Shown: piece after piece, positions 12,773 through 26,800 of the stretch
Layout of the letters: each line of letters opens with the position of its first letter
Position numbering within the stretch: position 1 is the first letter of the stretch
Assembly: GCA_024362935.1 (NCBI GenBank)
Contig: JANCRA010000010.1
Location: forward strand, 7,122,501 to 7,186,500
Reading direction: 5' to 3'
DNA: 64,000 bases
DNA from: Setophaga petechia
Taxonomy: Eukaryota; Chordata; Aves; Passeriformes; Parulidae
Translations under genes and position numbers: made by a program
Notes under the pieces: model-generated
The model's database searches: none
Told to the model about the DNA's origin: nothing
Seen by the model: the letters and a program-made list of their open reading frames with translations, nothing else

Positions 12773-12806
12773 TTACGTTTGTGAAAGCTCACTTTCACAA
12801 ACGTAA
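12773..12806. repeat. Perfect hairpin, 15-bp arms with 4-nt loop
   Basis: The arm ttacgtttgtgaaag is followed by ctca and then by its exact reverse complement. Both strands can form the hairpin. It contains two CG dinucleotides, unusual for this AT-rich intron. It has no T-tract terminator role in a vertebrate and no flanking target duplication was noticed. Confidence 0.9.
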
Positions 12807-15050
12807 CTTAAGCACAGGGCTTATCATGAGTTTTAATGAGGAACATATTTTAGCTGCTCAGGAGACCCTGTGCTCACTGTGTTCAGAACTACACCCCAGT
12901 GATCAGCTACAGGACTTGCCAGCAGCAGATCACATAGCAACATGGATGTAAAAGAAACCAGATTTCAGCCTTGTTCACCCCTGGGAAACAGCTCTAAGAC
13001 TCAGTGAGGCCATAGGTAGAAACAAACTGGGCAGGCTAACATGGAGCTCCCACTGGAAGGTTTTTTTAACAGAATCACAGGAGAATTCTGCTGTAAGGGA
13101 CAGCCCAGCAAGAAGTCACAATTTCCAGTAAGCCTTTGACTATATGAACAAAAAATTGGAAAGCACTGACAAAGCTGAACTAGCAATTGCACTGATTTCA
13201 CTCAGGCCACGTGACTCAAGCCAGTGTTAGTCCTGAGACAGAACACAAGGATTTACAATTCTGTTTTTTATCTCCAAGTTATCAGATACAATAAATCATG
13301 TACAATGCATACACATTTTTAATAATCCCACAGCCTTTCTCATTTCCAGAGACCAAATACATTTGGATGCCATATTTTCACCTCTGCCTCATAGTTTTAG
13401 ATATGGTTATTTGTTGCAGTTTCATTGTACTCAGCTTCAGTGTACTTTCACTTCTCACTCAAAAATGCTACACACAAGCAATTCAGCAGTTAGAAGAAAA
13501 CACCAATATCCCAGATTTTTTGATGATGCTCAAAGTCCAAGGTCACAGTGGAAACTAGAAGATGACTTTGCTTTTACATTTAACAAGAGCTTAAAGAGAG
13601 CCCAAACAAACTCAGCAGCTGCCTGCTCTTGCCAAGTTTCTCCCCTCCTACACATTATATGCTTTTTTCACAGATGTAGAGATCTTGAATGCCTGCATGT
13701 AAACTCTTCACTATATGTGGTAGACTATATTGTGACAGAGAGAGGTTAAGTGAGAAAGGAGGGTTTGGATTTGCTCCTCAAATACATCTTCTGATCCTTT
13801 CCTATGCTAAGATGTACTGTGAGATAGTTGACAAGGATCAGCTGCACTGCTGTAAACAAAACCATACCCCACTAAAACTGCTTTTGGCAGTGAAACTCAG
13901 TGAAAGAGATTAATTTTAAATCAACAAAGTTTCTCAAAATCCCTGCTGAGTACACTCATGTGAGAACACATTTGAGAAAGAAAGACTCTGAAAGCAGCAC
14001 ACAGGCTTTGCTTGTTGCAGTTTAGACAAGAGTCCACCTCCAGTCTCTGTGACTGGTACAGAAGTGACAGCACAAGTGCTGAATCTTGTTTTAAAGGCTG
14101 TATCTGTCAAGAACTGAAACTGCTGAAAAACACCACCTTTGAATTGAGGGAGATTGTAAAATCTACTCATATTATCTGCACTGCAGCTATGAAGTGTTAA
14201 AGCCAAACTGTTTTCCCTAAAGGGCAAGATTTTATCCAAACCAAATGGTGGAAAAACTGAGATGTGAGCTCCAAGAAAACTCCAAGTCTAAATGACAAGC
14301 TCAATATCTCAAACAGTTTCAAAGTCAAAGTACAATCTGAAAGGAAAAAAACCTACCTAAAAAACAAAGGGAAAGACATTCCAGTAACATTACTGGAGAT
14401 GAAGCACCTGGTGGTGGCCACACCTGGTGGTTTAGAGCACACCATCAGATGCTGTCCTGCACAGCATTCACATTCAAGGATTCCTGACCTTCTCTAATGC
14501 AAACTAAACCCATGTTCTACGCTATCAGGGACAGATTCTGCAAAATCCACTGTACTTTCCATTAAGCTTTAAAACTGAGTGTTTTTTATTATTTAATATG
14601 GTAAGAAAATCAACAGTGTTATTATCAACTACATAGAGAGGGGGGGGAAACTGGAAACATCTTCACATCATCAATGTCAACACCTGCCAGATGAACAAAT
14701 GCTCAATTTTCCCACTGATGTGTTTGTAACATGCAGTTTTAAAGAAACCTTCAAAGCAAATTAAAATATTAAATAATCCAAGGAGAATTTTGTTAAGATT
14801 TGCTGGCACAAAATTCACATTAGATTAAAAACCTTGTTCACAGAGACCAAAGGGACAAAGGGTAAATTCTGCAGTGTTTCTCCTTCCAACAGTGCCCAGC
14901 TCTCAGGGGCTGGGGGGAAGGTGGTGCTTGCCAGGGTTCCTTTGTTGCTGTAATTCTGCCTTGCTATAAACAGTGAGGACAAGCCAGCCCTAACACAGCC
15001 CAGAAACAAAGGCATGGTTGTAACTTTTACACAAAGCAGGAAGGCACATC

Positions 15051-15096
15051 AAAGCAGTGGATGATCTGGAGGAAAAGCAGTGGATGATCTGGAGGA
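15051..15096. repeat. Perfect 23-bp tandem duplication
   Basis: The unit beginning aaagcagtggatgatctgg occurs twice in direct contact (15,051-15,073 and 15,074-15,096) without mismatch. Confidence 0.93.
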
Positions 15097-16296
15097 AATG
15101 CTGACACTGGCTGACAACAGAGCACTGAAGAGACTGAAAACCAATGGGCCCAAACAGAGCCAGGCTGTTCCATCACTGATAAGGACCATGGATCCAAGAG
15201 AAATACAACTGAGAAAACTCCCCTGCAGGTTTGTGCCTCTGATTTCCTTGTATTAGTCTGTGAAATGTTTTGCAGATGGATGTAAAGCTGCAAGGCATCC
15301 CAGCTGTTCCATGCTGGGGAACAGAACTGCTCTGGGTGCCATGAAATGCCTGATTCCTGCTCAATCCTTGCTGAGGCTCCTTCCAGGGCCACACAACTGC
15401 TCTGGGAATCACCAACAGCACCACACCCCACAAACAATGCATCCTTCCCTGAAAAGATGAAGCAGTAACTTATTCTTCTTTAAGATGCAAAAGTATAGAT
15501 TATATTCAGCCTTTTTTACACCAGGGTTTCCTGTCCTCTTTTCTGGCAACGGACAAGAAAGACAGCACCAAATTACAGTCCAGCTTATTGTCCCCACAGC
15601 ACTTCTGAACTCAGGAACAAAGTTCTCTGTGGTCTTTGTGTACAGCCTGCAAAGGTGATTGTGCTGCTTGCATGGCAATCACACAGGATTGTGTAATGCA
15701 AATAAAGATGCTGGAAGAGGGAGTAGCATCCTCCACCTGTGCAGACTGGGTGTTTTTATTGCTCCTATGTGTGACAACCCACACTCCCTGCACTTAGATC
15801 CTTTCAGCTGATGGTCCAAGAGAGAAATCCAGTGTCTGTGCTGTAGGACAATTCACTGAACCAAAGGAATATGGTGCTAACCACTGTCTACATTGCTCAG
15901 CTAGGATTAGTCTACAGAGAATTTTTGCAGGTTCTGTTTCAAGCCCTGGCCTTTATTTGATGCTCTGTAGGTAAAAGTCAATCTAAAAATGAAGTCAGTT
16001 TACAAGATGCTGATTACATTTGCTGTAATGAACCTTGTCATAAAGACACATAGCAGCAGCCTTTATCAGCTGGACTTCCCTAGGCACTAATGCTACCCAA
16101 ATAAACCCTAAAAAATTTATATCCCACTTCAAATCACTTTACATCATGATGCTGAACACTCACAATCACCAGGGATAGCAAAAAACCCCATTATCCACAG
16201 GTGCTGTCAGAGCTAAACTGACATGTTGCATGTAGGTCCCTTAAAAAAAAAAATCTTCAAAAATACTGTCCCTGCAGTAACAGCACTTGTGCTTTT

Positions 16297-16335
16297 ATTT
16301 AGGTTTAGCCATTTGCCATTTAGGTTTAGCCATTA
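16297..16335. repeat. Partial 21-bp tandem duplication
   Basis: The sequence atttaggtttagccatt occurs twice with a 21-bp period, the second copy being slightly shorter. Confidence 0.8.
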
Positions 16336-16736
16336 AGGTACAGCTATCTCCTATGAATGGTTTAATTTAGAAATTAGAATTGTGGGTCTATACTCATGAA
16401 AGCAAAATAGAGGCATCTGGTTATATTTAATAAGTGCAGATATCTTCAGAAAGACAAGGACAAAAAGAGCACTTTTAAAACAGCCCAACAGCCCAATCAA
16501 GTAGAATTTCTGCAGTAATAGTTCTAAAACAGTGTATCTTCATAAAATGTTTTAAAATTATTACACAACTCTATGAAAAGTAAAAAAAGGCAACAAAAAA
16601 TTTAACTCACAATTCAATTTACTTCCTGTTAAACTTAATGCAAATGATTTTTTTTTCCTGGCTCATAATTTCAAAATGACAGTTCATACACTGAATTCCA
16701 GTGTAAATGATGCAAGTTTTGGGGTTTATATTGTCC

Positions 16737-16753
16737 TTTTTTTTTTTTTTTTT
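16737..16753. repeat. Poly-T run (17)
   Basis: A homopolymer run of 17 T. The open frame that crosses it on the plus strand is not a gene. Confidence 0.95.
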
Positions 16754-18740
16754 AAAGTACAAGTAGATTGGCTCAGGTTCCTAAGCTTAGCTTGGAAAAA
16801 GTGTAGTTACCATTTCCTTCCCTTCCTCCCCCAATTATATTCTCTTTTAGATACTTCTGCTTTTGCTGGGTTAGGCCAAGTCCAGAAACAGAAACAATTA
16901 CATAAGAAAATCTGTCCCTGTGTTGCAAGAGTTTGGAGAAGAATCCATCCAGATAAGCCATGTAGCAAGAGATGTTCCTTGGTTTCATCCCCCTTGGCCA
17001 GATGCACAGATATTTCCAAGTTTCCACGCTTCTTTGCTCAGCAATCCCCAAAATGCCCAAATTTGTGGCTGCTTTCTAAATTGCTGGTATTTCCCCAACA
17101 CCCTTCAAAGCAAAAATAATTACTGATATTTTCCCTTATTACAATGAGAAGTTTTTCAAAATACGAGCACCAGAAATATTTTTCTAAGCAGAGAAACTCT
17201 TTCAATCTTGACAGCACAAACTCCTGGAAGCTCAAGAGGATGCAGACTGAGGGGGGATGCAGATTGGAGGGAAGCAGGAGGTAAAGCAGACCCGATTTTG
17301 GGAGCTTTTAGGAAGACACAGAGCCAAATTTATTTGAGAGTAGAACACCATGAGTAGCTCAGTAACAAGAGCTGACTGCTCTTAAAGTGGTTTCAAGTGC
17401 ATTGAAGATGAAAAATCTGGATTTTACACTCAAAGATCAGAAAGTGGAGGAAATTGTGGACTCTGAAATAGGCAGCAGGCCAGGCTGTCACAGAGCATAT
17501 GCTGCAAGATAAAACCAGCATTTTACACCAAACATCCTTTTTCTTTGGAAACAGAGAGCACTTGGAGTAACAATTGGCTTTTCCAATATTCCACAACCAC
17601 TACTTGGTGGGGAGAAGGAGGAAGTACTGTCAGCTGTTTTTTCTTTAGAAGTGCATAAGAATTAGCCATTTAAATATTTCTTTTTAGAGCTCTGAGTTCT
17701 CCTTCCTCTGTGAACACACAGGACTAACCATGGAACACTACAGGCCACTGTTTGTCACTACTGCCAAAATCAAGCTTGAAACAAAAGTGCAAATGAATCC
17801 CCTTCCTTAATTTCAAACCCAAACATCACACATTGGAAACACACAGGGGAAGAAAGGCTGCCTGAAGCCCAAAGACTTTGGTAATTATTTCTGATAGCAC
17901 AAGCTGGTATAATTTGTTGAGCACAGCTGAAACAACATTTTGGAAGGATTAATACAACGGGGCTGGCTGGACAGACCCTTAGGAGGCTCCAGGTGAACGA
18001 ACCATTCATTAATACCAAATCACACTCTGAAATGGGAGCATGTCCAAAATGCTTTGATAGGAGGCAAACCATGGCTCTCCTCTATGCAATGCATAATTTA
18101 AGTCTAATTAGGAAGCTTTTTTTTTGTCTTTGACATGGGGAATAAGTAGAGGCTGAGGTTTTTTCCCTTCAATTAAGTAACACAATCCCTTCCACATGAG
18201 AGGAAAAAACCTATTCTGTGAAAGGGATGAAGTTACACTTCTCTATAATAATGGCCTGTAGCCAAGCTCTGCACCAGCTCTGGCTCTGTGTCATTAAGGA
18301 GGGACTGAAGGAGCTGTGCTGAATCTGAGCCCATGATCAGCTCCCACTTCCCCAACAATGGTCAAGAAATTGGGCAGCTTTTAGTCAGCACGACTGAGTT
18401 ACAAAACTGCACATCAAGTTTATCATGTGAATACGAGCTCTCCAAAGGAAGCAAGGCATTCTGCAAAAGGCCTCATGGACCTTTTTGCAACAACTAGTAC
18501 ATGAGGAGAGCTGAGCTACTCACAGCTTTCAGAAGGAGCAAGCCAAAGGAAAATAGCCAAAGAAAACCCAGTGTACAGTAACTGTTTAGTTACCATGATC
18601 AAGTGGACAGGGATCCACATTCAGGCATACTCCAGTAACACATTTCTCCTCTAACAGAGGAGGTAAATGCCAAGCCCATCCTCCAGTTCATTCCTGATGA
18701 ATACTTTTATCTAGGATCCATTATAACATCCAAGATTTTC

Positions 18741-19072
18741 TGGCCTTCCAGAGGCCTAAAGGGGCTCTAAGAGGATTGAAGGAGGACTTTGGACAAGGGC
18801 CTGGAAGGACAGGACAGGGGGGAATGGCTGCCCACTGCCAGAGGGCAGGGTTAGATGGGATATTAGGAAGGAATTCTTGGCTCTGAGGGTGCTGAGGCCT
18901 TGGCACAGGTTGCCCAGAGAAGCTGTGGCTGCCCCATCCCTGGAAGTGTCCAGGGCCAGGTTGGACAGGGCTTGGAGCCACCTGGGATGAAGGTGTCCCT
19001 GCCCATGGCAGGGGCTGGAACTGGATGAGCTCTGAGGTTCCTTCCAATCCAAACCATTCCAGAATTTTGTGA
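18741..19072 (+). mobile_element. CR1 LINE 3' fragment, passerine-like subfamily
   Basis: Diagnostic blocks are ccagaggcctaaaggggctc, gccagagggcagggttagat, cacaggttgcccagagaagc, tggctgccccatccctggaag and a ccaatccaaaccattccaga end. This block series is very common in songbird genomes. The copy is about 330 bp, 5' truncated and in sense on the plus strand, so it lies antisense to PRKCD. It has no usable open frame. Confidence 0.9.
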
Positions 19073-19827
19073 TTTTCTGCTCAGTTATAAGCTTCCTGGA
19101 AATTGAGATGTAATTCCCAGAAAAAATAACAGATAATGCCAACATCTTTTCAAACTAAACAGAAAACACTGCCTTTCTCTTCAAAACACTGGAGGGGTTT
19201 TATGTTTGGGTGGTTTCTTTGTATTTTCCACTGAATTCCCTTCACACTGAAAAACCCAAATACCATAAAGATAGTAAGTCAACTACAGTTTAAGATAAAA
19301 AGGAATTTTTAATTTGTCTTATTTCAAATGTACTGGGTTAATGAGTCTACATGAACCATGAAAAGGGAAAAAATAGAAATAAAGAAACTGGACATTCAAC
19401 AGAATTATAAAGAATGCCTTCTAATACATTGTAGTAAGAAAACAAATTTAGTTTGCTCTTTTGAAAACATCAGCAAATCATGCAGTCTAAGTGCCTCTCC
19501 AAGTGCACAAGCCTCCAAGTCAAAAATTTATCCTACTGCCAGCACTTATGACCTAATCCTCTAAGTATCTGGAAAAGTAGAATATTCATTAGCTGAGAGA
19601 ACTGTATCATCATTCATACAGGCTGGAAAGCTGCTGCTCAGATAACCTCATCAGAGGGAACACAATTCAGCCCATGGGTATGACCAAGGCTTTTAAACTA
19701 AAAGGGTGCAAGTGTTATGATGCAAAAATTTTGCTCATTAACTGTGTATGGAGTTGTAGGAATAGATCCAGGTCCTCCTCCTGACTGCATCTGGCACTAT
19801 TTGGGTTTTTTCGTTTGTTCTTTTGAG

Positions 19828-19869
19828 ATGACCATGGGGGTCCCTTCCCACCTAAACCATTCTAAGATG
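19828..19869 (+). mobile_element. CR1 LINE 3' tail, very short
   Basis: The sequence gatgaccatgggggtccc, followed by ttcccacctaaaccattctaa, matches the last 40 bases or so of a CR1 3' end. The upstream part is not recognisable. Confidence 0.6.
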
Positions 19870-22800
19870 GGCTGGATCTGCCTTTCTGAGCTTGACACTC
19901 CTCTTGCTCTTTCCTGGCACTCAGAGGCTGCTCAGGGCAGGTAGAAATCATCCTTTTGTTCTTTTGTTCTGGTTGTTTCATTACTGGGAATGGGAAACCC
20001 AAAAAAACCAAACAAGAAATGTAAATAACCAATCTTAGCCAACTTAATCAAGACCGTTTTCTATGGTTTATAAACTGAAAATAAACAGTGAAGCTGTACA
20101 TGCATCACTACCTGTGAATCTGTGATCTCTCTTCTGCAATGAGGAGAGAAAAGAAGCACAGCTCTGTCCCACTGAGGATGTACAGGGAGATGTTAAATAC
20201 TAAATGGCCACAGGGGTTGATCAGGAGAAATTGGAAAGAAGCAAACATAACCAAAACTTATTTTTAATTAATACAGCTTTGTTCCTGCTGTAATTTCAAG
20301 GTTCAGCCCTTGACTTGCAAAAAGAGATAAGAAAATGGAGCCACAAATGAATTTTAACTGTCCCCTCCCCTCTGAATCACCTTCTGGAAGAAATGAGCAT
20401 ATAAAACTCTACAGCAGACCTGGCATTCCCAAAAATACAGAGAACAGGCACAGCTCATTAACAGCAAGTTGAATTTAAGCATAAATAGATCTCAAGAGAA
20501 ATTTGGGTTACCCAAAGGTAGCTCAGAGTTTGCAGAACAGGCTGTAAACTCAGGGTGAGATGTACAATTTAGTACCACTTTAAATTTCCTCTTTTTTTAA
20601 TCCTCCTAATAAGAAGTTAACAGCAAGCACTTATTTTTTTGCCTTTTCCTGAATTTTGTGGTTTAAACATATAAACTCCACACTCTGAGGGATCTAAGCA
20701 CTTAGGATTCATGTCTGCTAATAGCCATATTGAATGCTTTTCCAGTAAATGAATAAATACACGTCATTTTTGTACCCTTATGGGGCAAGAAAACCTCTAA
20801 GCATTGAAACATCTGGAACACAAGCCAGTAAATGAGAAAGAAAAAGCTAAACAAAAATCCCTGGAGCTTCTGATAAGCCAGAACTTTGTTTGTAAATACA
20901 ACCATGTCAGGACATGCTCAACTATTTTAGGTTTTGAGAGCATAAAGAGTTGTGTGGACTGGGTGCTGTCAGGAACAACCTCTGGGCACCTTCCAGAAAT
21001 GTTATTCTACTGCCTGAATGCCTGACACGTTTCTGGACAGTGCAAATCAAATTATTAAGTGTGTATTGTTTGCCATGGCTTTTTCCAGCTTCCACTCCAG
21101 TGCTCACCCTACTAAAAACTGGAGCATCAGTTAAAAATGAGTGTTTTGTTTTTCATATGCAAAGCCCCCCACACACAGAGAAACACAAACCAAATAACCA
21201 AAGAACTTCACTTCCCAGCACTGCAAGCCAGCATCTGCTTGTTACTTTATTGGGTCATTGCACTGATGAGCATGTTGGTAAACACGACACAGACTTCATT
21301 ACTTGTCTACAAAAATACTTTCAGGAAGATTTGTGCAACTGACTTGCCAGGGTATCTACAGATTATCCAAAAAGTAACTGAAGACAAAGTCTTAGATTAT
21401 TGCTGTACTCTCGTGTCCCAGTTAATCCCCAGAAGCAACAAAGTGTTCAATGATTTTCCTACAGCCAAGCTTTCCTGGCTCATTATGGCCTCTCACTTTC
21501 TCCATCACTAAATGGATAAATGAGTTCAAGTCTTGGTCACTTTCCCTGCACCTTCCAATTATTTCTGAGGGTTTTTTTGCTGCACATGTTTCTTCTGCCA
21601 TAGAAGTGCTTCTTTACAATAACTTTTATAGCAACTTTTTTTGATAGAAATGCCACATCCTAATGGTCTGCTTTGCAACCACACTGGGATACTGGGGGTG
21701 ACAGCAGGCTGGGGAGTTTTTGGGTTTTTCTGTGAGATCATTCAGTTAAAAGGGATGGGGCATGACTTCTACTGGCACAGAAAAACTCAGGAGAAAAACC
21801 AAAGGGCTGTAAAGCCCCACAGCTCCTGAGGCAGAAGCACACACCATGGCACAATGCTCTTCCCAACCCTTCCAGGGCTTGAAAGGGAACAGGGAGGTCA
21901 CAGAGTGGAGCCCACAGGAACCACCAGAACGCTCCCAGCACTTCCAAATGCAAACATTCCTGCATGGAAAGATGGTCCCCAGGCAGCTGAGTGGGAAATT
22001 CTCTTTCCACATGGTGTCATTTGTTTGAGTAGATCTACCCTTAATGGTCTGCCCAGTCCTGCCTCCAAATCTTTCCTCTGGGAATTTGTGCTGTCCACAC
22101 TGCCTTGATTCTTTCCCTTCTCCAATGCCAAGAGGCTCTTTCACACTGTTTACTATGCAGCTTGCTTAATCACAGCTTGCTTAATTGTAATTACCTTGGC
22201 ATTTTGTCTCTCTGAAATACCTTTCACTTCCATGAAGCAGAAAATGAGTGAGTGGTTAGCGCTGGCCAGGAGCTCTCCTGATGTTTGCAGCAAACCCAGC
22301 ACAAATTAGCCCAAAAAGATTCCTTTCTGCCTCGTGGTTTGCAGCACTCAGCACTTCCCCACAAATGCCACAGGATGCTGGCATTTCCCCACAGGTCTGG
22401 ATATTTGCTTCTACTACAGCACTAAGTACATAAATCCTGAGGTAAATTATGTTTTTTTCATATTAGCAATTACAGCTGAACCCACAGACACATTTTGTGA
22501 CCACATTTTGTGATTCCTTTTGAGAAGGAATTCACGCAATTAAGAAGAGGTAAATAGATGCTCATAACCTACTTGTTACAAAAAGTTAGTCCACATCTTA
22601 GATAATTTGAGAGTTCTCAGTACTGAGTAAACAGAACTTAAATCAACTTCAGCCCAGTGAATTACAGTTTTGTGGGAAAGAGCTGCAGACAGCTACATTG
22701 CCAGTCTTTAATAGACAACCCCACTCTGCTCCTGTGGGACTATTAAAAAATTAAAATATTTACTGAGACCTGAAAAACAGCAATATTGAAGAATTTATTT

Positions 22801-22898
22801 GCTTATATCTTGAAAATGCTTAATTAAAAGGTGGTCTGGTAAATATAATTTTTATGCTCCTATGATGTACCTCCTTGTCCCTGATGCAGTTTTCCAAG

Positions 22899-23140
22899 CA
22901 GAGCACAAACCTTTCCCTAACTGCTCTAAAACAAAATCCACCTCTGAAGATGAAGTTATGAAACCTATTTCTGACAGAAAATCACTTCAAATTCATCTGA
23001 GGAGATGTCAAAGGAGAAAAGAACCTCACGATTCTCTTGCAGCTGTCAGCACCCCACCTTCATCTCCAAGGTGCACAGAGGACCTGCAGCAGGAGAGATG
23101 TGCAAATATGGATCACACGCACAAAGATCGGATATCCTGA
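22899..23140 (+). other. Open frame behind a good splice acceptor (unrecognised)
   Basis: A plus-strand frame is open to TGA at 23,138-23,140 and lies behind a strong acceptor (cctccttgtccctgatgcag). It reads like a hydrophilic basic peptide (SDRKSLQIHLRRCQRRKEPHD, shortened here to its central part). It is antisense to PRKCD. No donor in phase with the next candidate (from 23,591) was found. Chance is the simplest explanation, since frames of this length occur elsewhere in the window. Confidence 0.12.
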
Positions 23141-23590
23141 GCAAGGAGAGTCATTTTCATAATTACCTCCTCTCATTAACATTATGTTCCACCAAAGCAG
23201 CAGGGCTTTTTTTAGTTTTAAAATGTTACGAGGAAAATATTGCATAAAGCCATCTTGATTTTCAACATGTGTCAATTGAATATTGTAAAGTTTGATACAA
23301 TCTTGACTACCAAACATATAAAACTACTTAGAGCAGCTCTCTTGCCAAAGGCAAAATTTAACTTCCATATCTTGTGTAAGTGAAACTGAGGAAAGTTTCC
23401 AGTATTACTGGAAATACTGGAAATAGTGTATGTCATGCAGTATTTGCTCAGTGGTAGAACTATTTCCCTTAATTTGTTAGGATTACAGATTATAGTTGAG
23501 TATAAAAAAATATGGTATTTTAAGTAACAACTTACACATCTCAAGTAAATCATACAAAACTATTCAAGTTGCTGTCATTTTCTTTTCCAG

Positions 23591-23880
23591 AGGAAGAGTT
23601 GAAAAGGAAAATGGAGAATAGACTCTGTGTGGCTGACTTTAGACATTACCCTCAAAAACTACACAGAAACCTCCAGAGCAAGGTCTACATCTGTCCTACC
23701 ATTACTCACAGGGTAAAAGGGTACCTAAAAATAAAACAAGAGCTTCTCAAACAAGAAGTAGAAGAAATTGATGAAGATAGATTCTTTCCTGTTATTGCAA
23801 GTAACATTTTTCTAGCAATAGCATTCATTTACAGTGGAGATGGACAGGCAGAAAACACCCATCTGGCATTAGAGAATTAA
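23591..23880 (+). other. Second open frame behind a splice acceptor (unrecognised)
   Basis: A plus-strand frame follows tcttttccag and is open for about 96 codons to TAA at 23,878-23,880. The peptide begins EEELKRKMENRLCVADFRHY and ends with a hydrophobic stretch (NIFLAIAFIYSG). It has no recognised family. It lies 450 bp after the previous candidate, and both acceptors leave two bases to complete a codon. A terminal coding exon of a small antisense gene is possible but unsupported. Confidence 0.14.
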
Positions 23881-26800
23881 GACAAATTGAAAATAGTTAT
23901 TTTTTAAGAAATGGTGCTAATCATATTCTTATTAACCAACCTTAATGCATCGAATTGACATCACAGCCAACTGGATTTGTACACTGACCTCTTTCAAAAT
24001 GCTTAATGTTAGCTATAAGGCTCAGTGCAGTGTAGCTAAACATCAGAATACTTTTAAATTGGGGCATTAGGAGTTACAAGAGTTTAAATCTCTACTTATT
24101 CTGATAAAATCTACTCATGTTGCTACCACCTGTGAAAGACTTGGATATAACAAGTAACAAATACTACATGCATTTAATACAGTTCTGGAGCAGTGATACA
24201 TAGTGTAGGCACTGCCCAAGAAATAGATTCTTTACCCTCCCCAGAAGTAAATCTGAGCAATTATCTAGTTTTACTTTCAATCTTTGAACACAAAATTAAA
24301 ATAAAAGCACTTTAAGCATCAATCTGTACTATTGCATAATCCAAAAGCAGTTTAGGAGACTTAAACAGTAGTGGGGTAGAGCTGTTTCCATTGTTTGTAA
24401 CTAAGTTCCAACACCATGTTAAATTTTAGGACAAGCAAGTACAATAAACTCTGCCTACAGAAGAGAAAACACTGTTCAGTTTGGTTTTTCTTGTCAGTAA
24501 ATATTTTGTGGCTCTTGCTTAATTCAGAACAAACTTTCAGGATGGTCTACAATGAAAACATTAATTTCTGTTTTCCAAACAGAGAATGGTTAGAATCTTT
24601 AAACAATTTCCAGTAACAACTTTAAAAGGCCCAGTTTGAACTCTTCCAGCATCTCCTAGTGAAGTTACATGAGCTGCACAGAGGAAAAGCCACTGCAGGC
24701 AGTTGTATGGAGTTCAGTGGAACACAGCATTACATTTAAGATCTTGGCATGAGAGAGTCAAAAGAGCAAGGTTTGGTTTGTGACCCATTTACTGCTGACC
24801 TCCCTTCCTCTGTCCCCTTTTCCTATCATCACCTGCCTACCAGAAAGTGAAGCTGCACAAATGGTTACTGACAGGTTTGGCTACTTAGCAGCAATACCTC
24901 ATCATAGCTAAGGATTAGCATCTAAAGTCCCAAAGTCTTTTACCATTTCTTTCAAAAACACTCAACAGTAAGAGTGAATATTATACTTTCAGCAGTGTCA
25001 GGATGGCAGGCTACAGGCTCCTCACACCAATTCAACACATTTCTGAGGCAACCAGTGACTGAATTTATATTCAGAACCTTTCCTCCTGTCCCCTACAGCA
25101 AAGAGAATCAAGAGGCTGTTTGTAATTTTGGAAAGATGCATTATGCATACAGGTTAATTTGCTTCCATGACCAGACAGGGACGAGCCTCTCAGGATTCCT
25201 CCTTGATGTGAGTAATTCTTGTGGAAACTCCCAACTTCCGTGCTTACTCATAAACCAAGGAGCCAGAGTGCTGAGTAAGGACACAGCTCAGAACTGCACA
25301 GACAGGTAATCTGCCATTACAAATACTCATTAAAGCACTGCACTTCCTAAAGCTCCCTTCCAACATCCTTTTTTCAATCTCAAACAAATTTACTAAACTT
25401 AATATTCAAGGGGCATCTCAAGAAGTTTGTAGAATATCTACCCACCTTTGGGATATATCTTTATAAAATTATAAGGTTTTTTTCAGAAGTTTTTTTCCTT
25501 TTAAGGGTCTTTGAAAAAGTGGGATGTTTGAATCAACCTCAAGGACAATCCATTGAAGAGCTGAAGGGCAGAGGAACAGAACTGCATTTTAGTTTGGGAT
25601 AAGAAGACTACAGGCCAGGCTTGATGTAGATGTCAGTAGCACCTTAAATGACAAGTTCTCAGTTGATATCCTACACAGTGTTAAGTGAAACCTGTTTTTC
25701 CTACAAAACTGTTACCCTGAAAACCCCCAGAATTCCCCTATAAGAAATAATGATAAGTAAACCAAGCTGAATACAAGGAATGATGGAGAATGGAAATGCC
25801 CAGGGAAGTGAAAAAAGAGAACTTAAAACAGAAAGACTAAATTTATTCTATTTGCTTCTCTTCCTGGTTCTTTACCCATCATTAGCAAGACTTTCATGTT
25901 ATCTACTCACCCACCTGACTAGAGGGTACCCAAAGACAGACCAGCCTTACAACATGTTCATTCTTTTATTCATTCCCTTACACACAAGTGAGGAATCATT
26001 CCAACAAAAGTTTCACAACACCTCAAAATCAAAAAATCCTTTACCTCGAGGATCACTACAGCCCAGGTTCTTTGTTTTTCCTCCTGGGGCCAAGGCCAGC
26101 TGGCCTCAGTTTCAGGAGGCCCTCTCAAATAGCAAACAGCTGCATTCCTTCAGGTTCCAACATTCACTGGACTCACTACCAGTGATGACTGAAACCTCAT
26201 TTTCACATCCAAACATAAACAATGGGGAGAGATTAAACTGCAAAGAAGCAATTGGTGATCTCTGCTACTGCAGGGAGGGGTGTTAGTAACCATAAAAGTA
26301 GACAAGGTCCCAAGCTGAACTGTACTGTTTTCCTTTGAATCTGATCCTGAATGCCCTATGACACTGAGAAACCTTTTAACTCCTCTGCTCCTTAGTTTGC
26401 TCTAATAAAATGATATATAGACACTTGGCAAAGTGCTTTAATTGTGAAGACTCACAACAGAAACTTTAGTATTAAAAATAGGATTTGTCAACACCAACTC
26501 TCAACTCAATTTCAAACACATGTATTTACAGAGGAAAGAGAACCACTTGGTCTGAACGAATCCTACAAATAACAGATACATGGAAGAGTCCACGTTTTGA
26601 AATTGAGATTGTCAATCACAGCCCTGTCTGCAGAACAGCCATCACAAGCCAGCTAAATGGTGGAGGAATGGCAGATAGGGAGCAGTGGCCTCTGGAGGCT
26701 CTGTGGCATTCACCAGCTGTCAAAATACAGCTCAGCTCCATGGGAACACACCAAACATTCCCAGACACTCTGCCTGTAAGTTTACAAACACTCCATAAAT

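Noticed and set aside
18721..19145. Minus-strand open frames of 108 and 129 codons
   Set aside because: They are antisense translations of a CR1 3' end.
23389..23413. Small inverted repeat ccagtatt / aatactgg
   Set aside because: Only 8-bp arms; expected by chance in 64 kb.
25780..26286. 168-codon open frame, the longest outside the CpG island
   Set aside because: No recognised family or domain, no splice support. The A-rich plus strand has few T-initial stop codons, so such lengths arise by chance.
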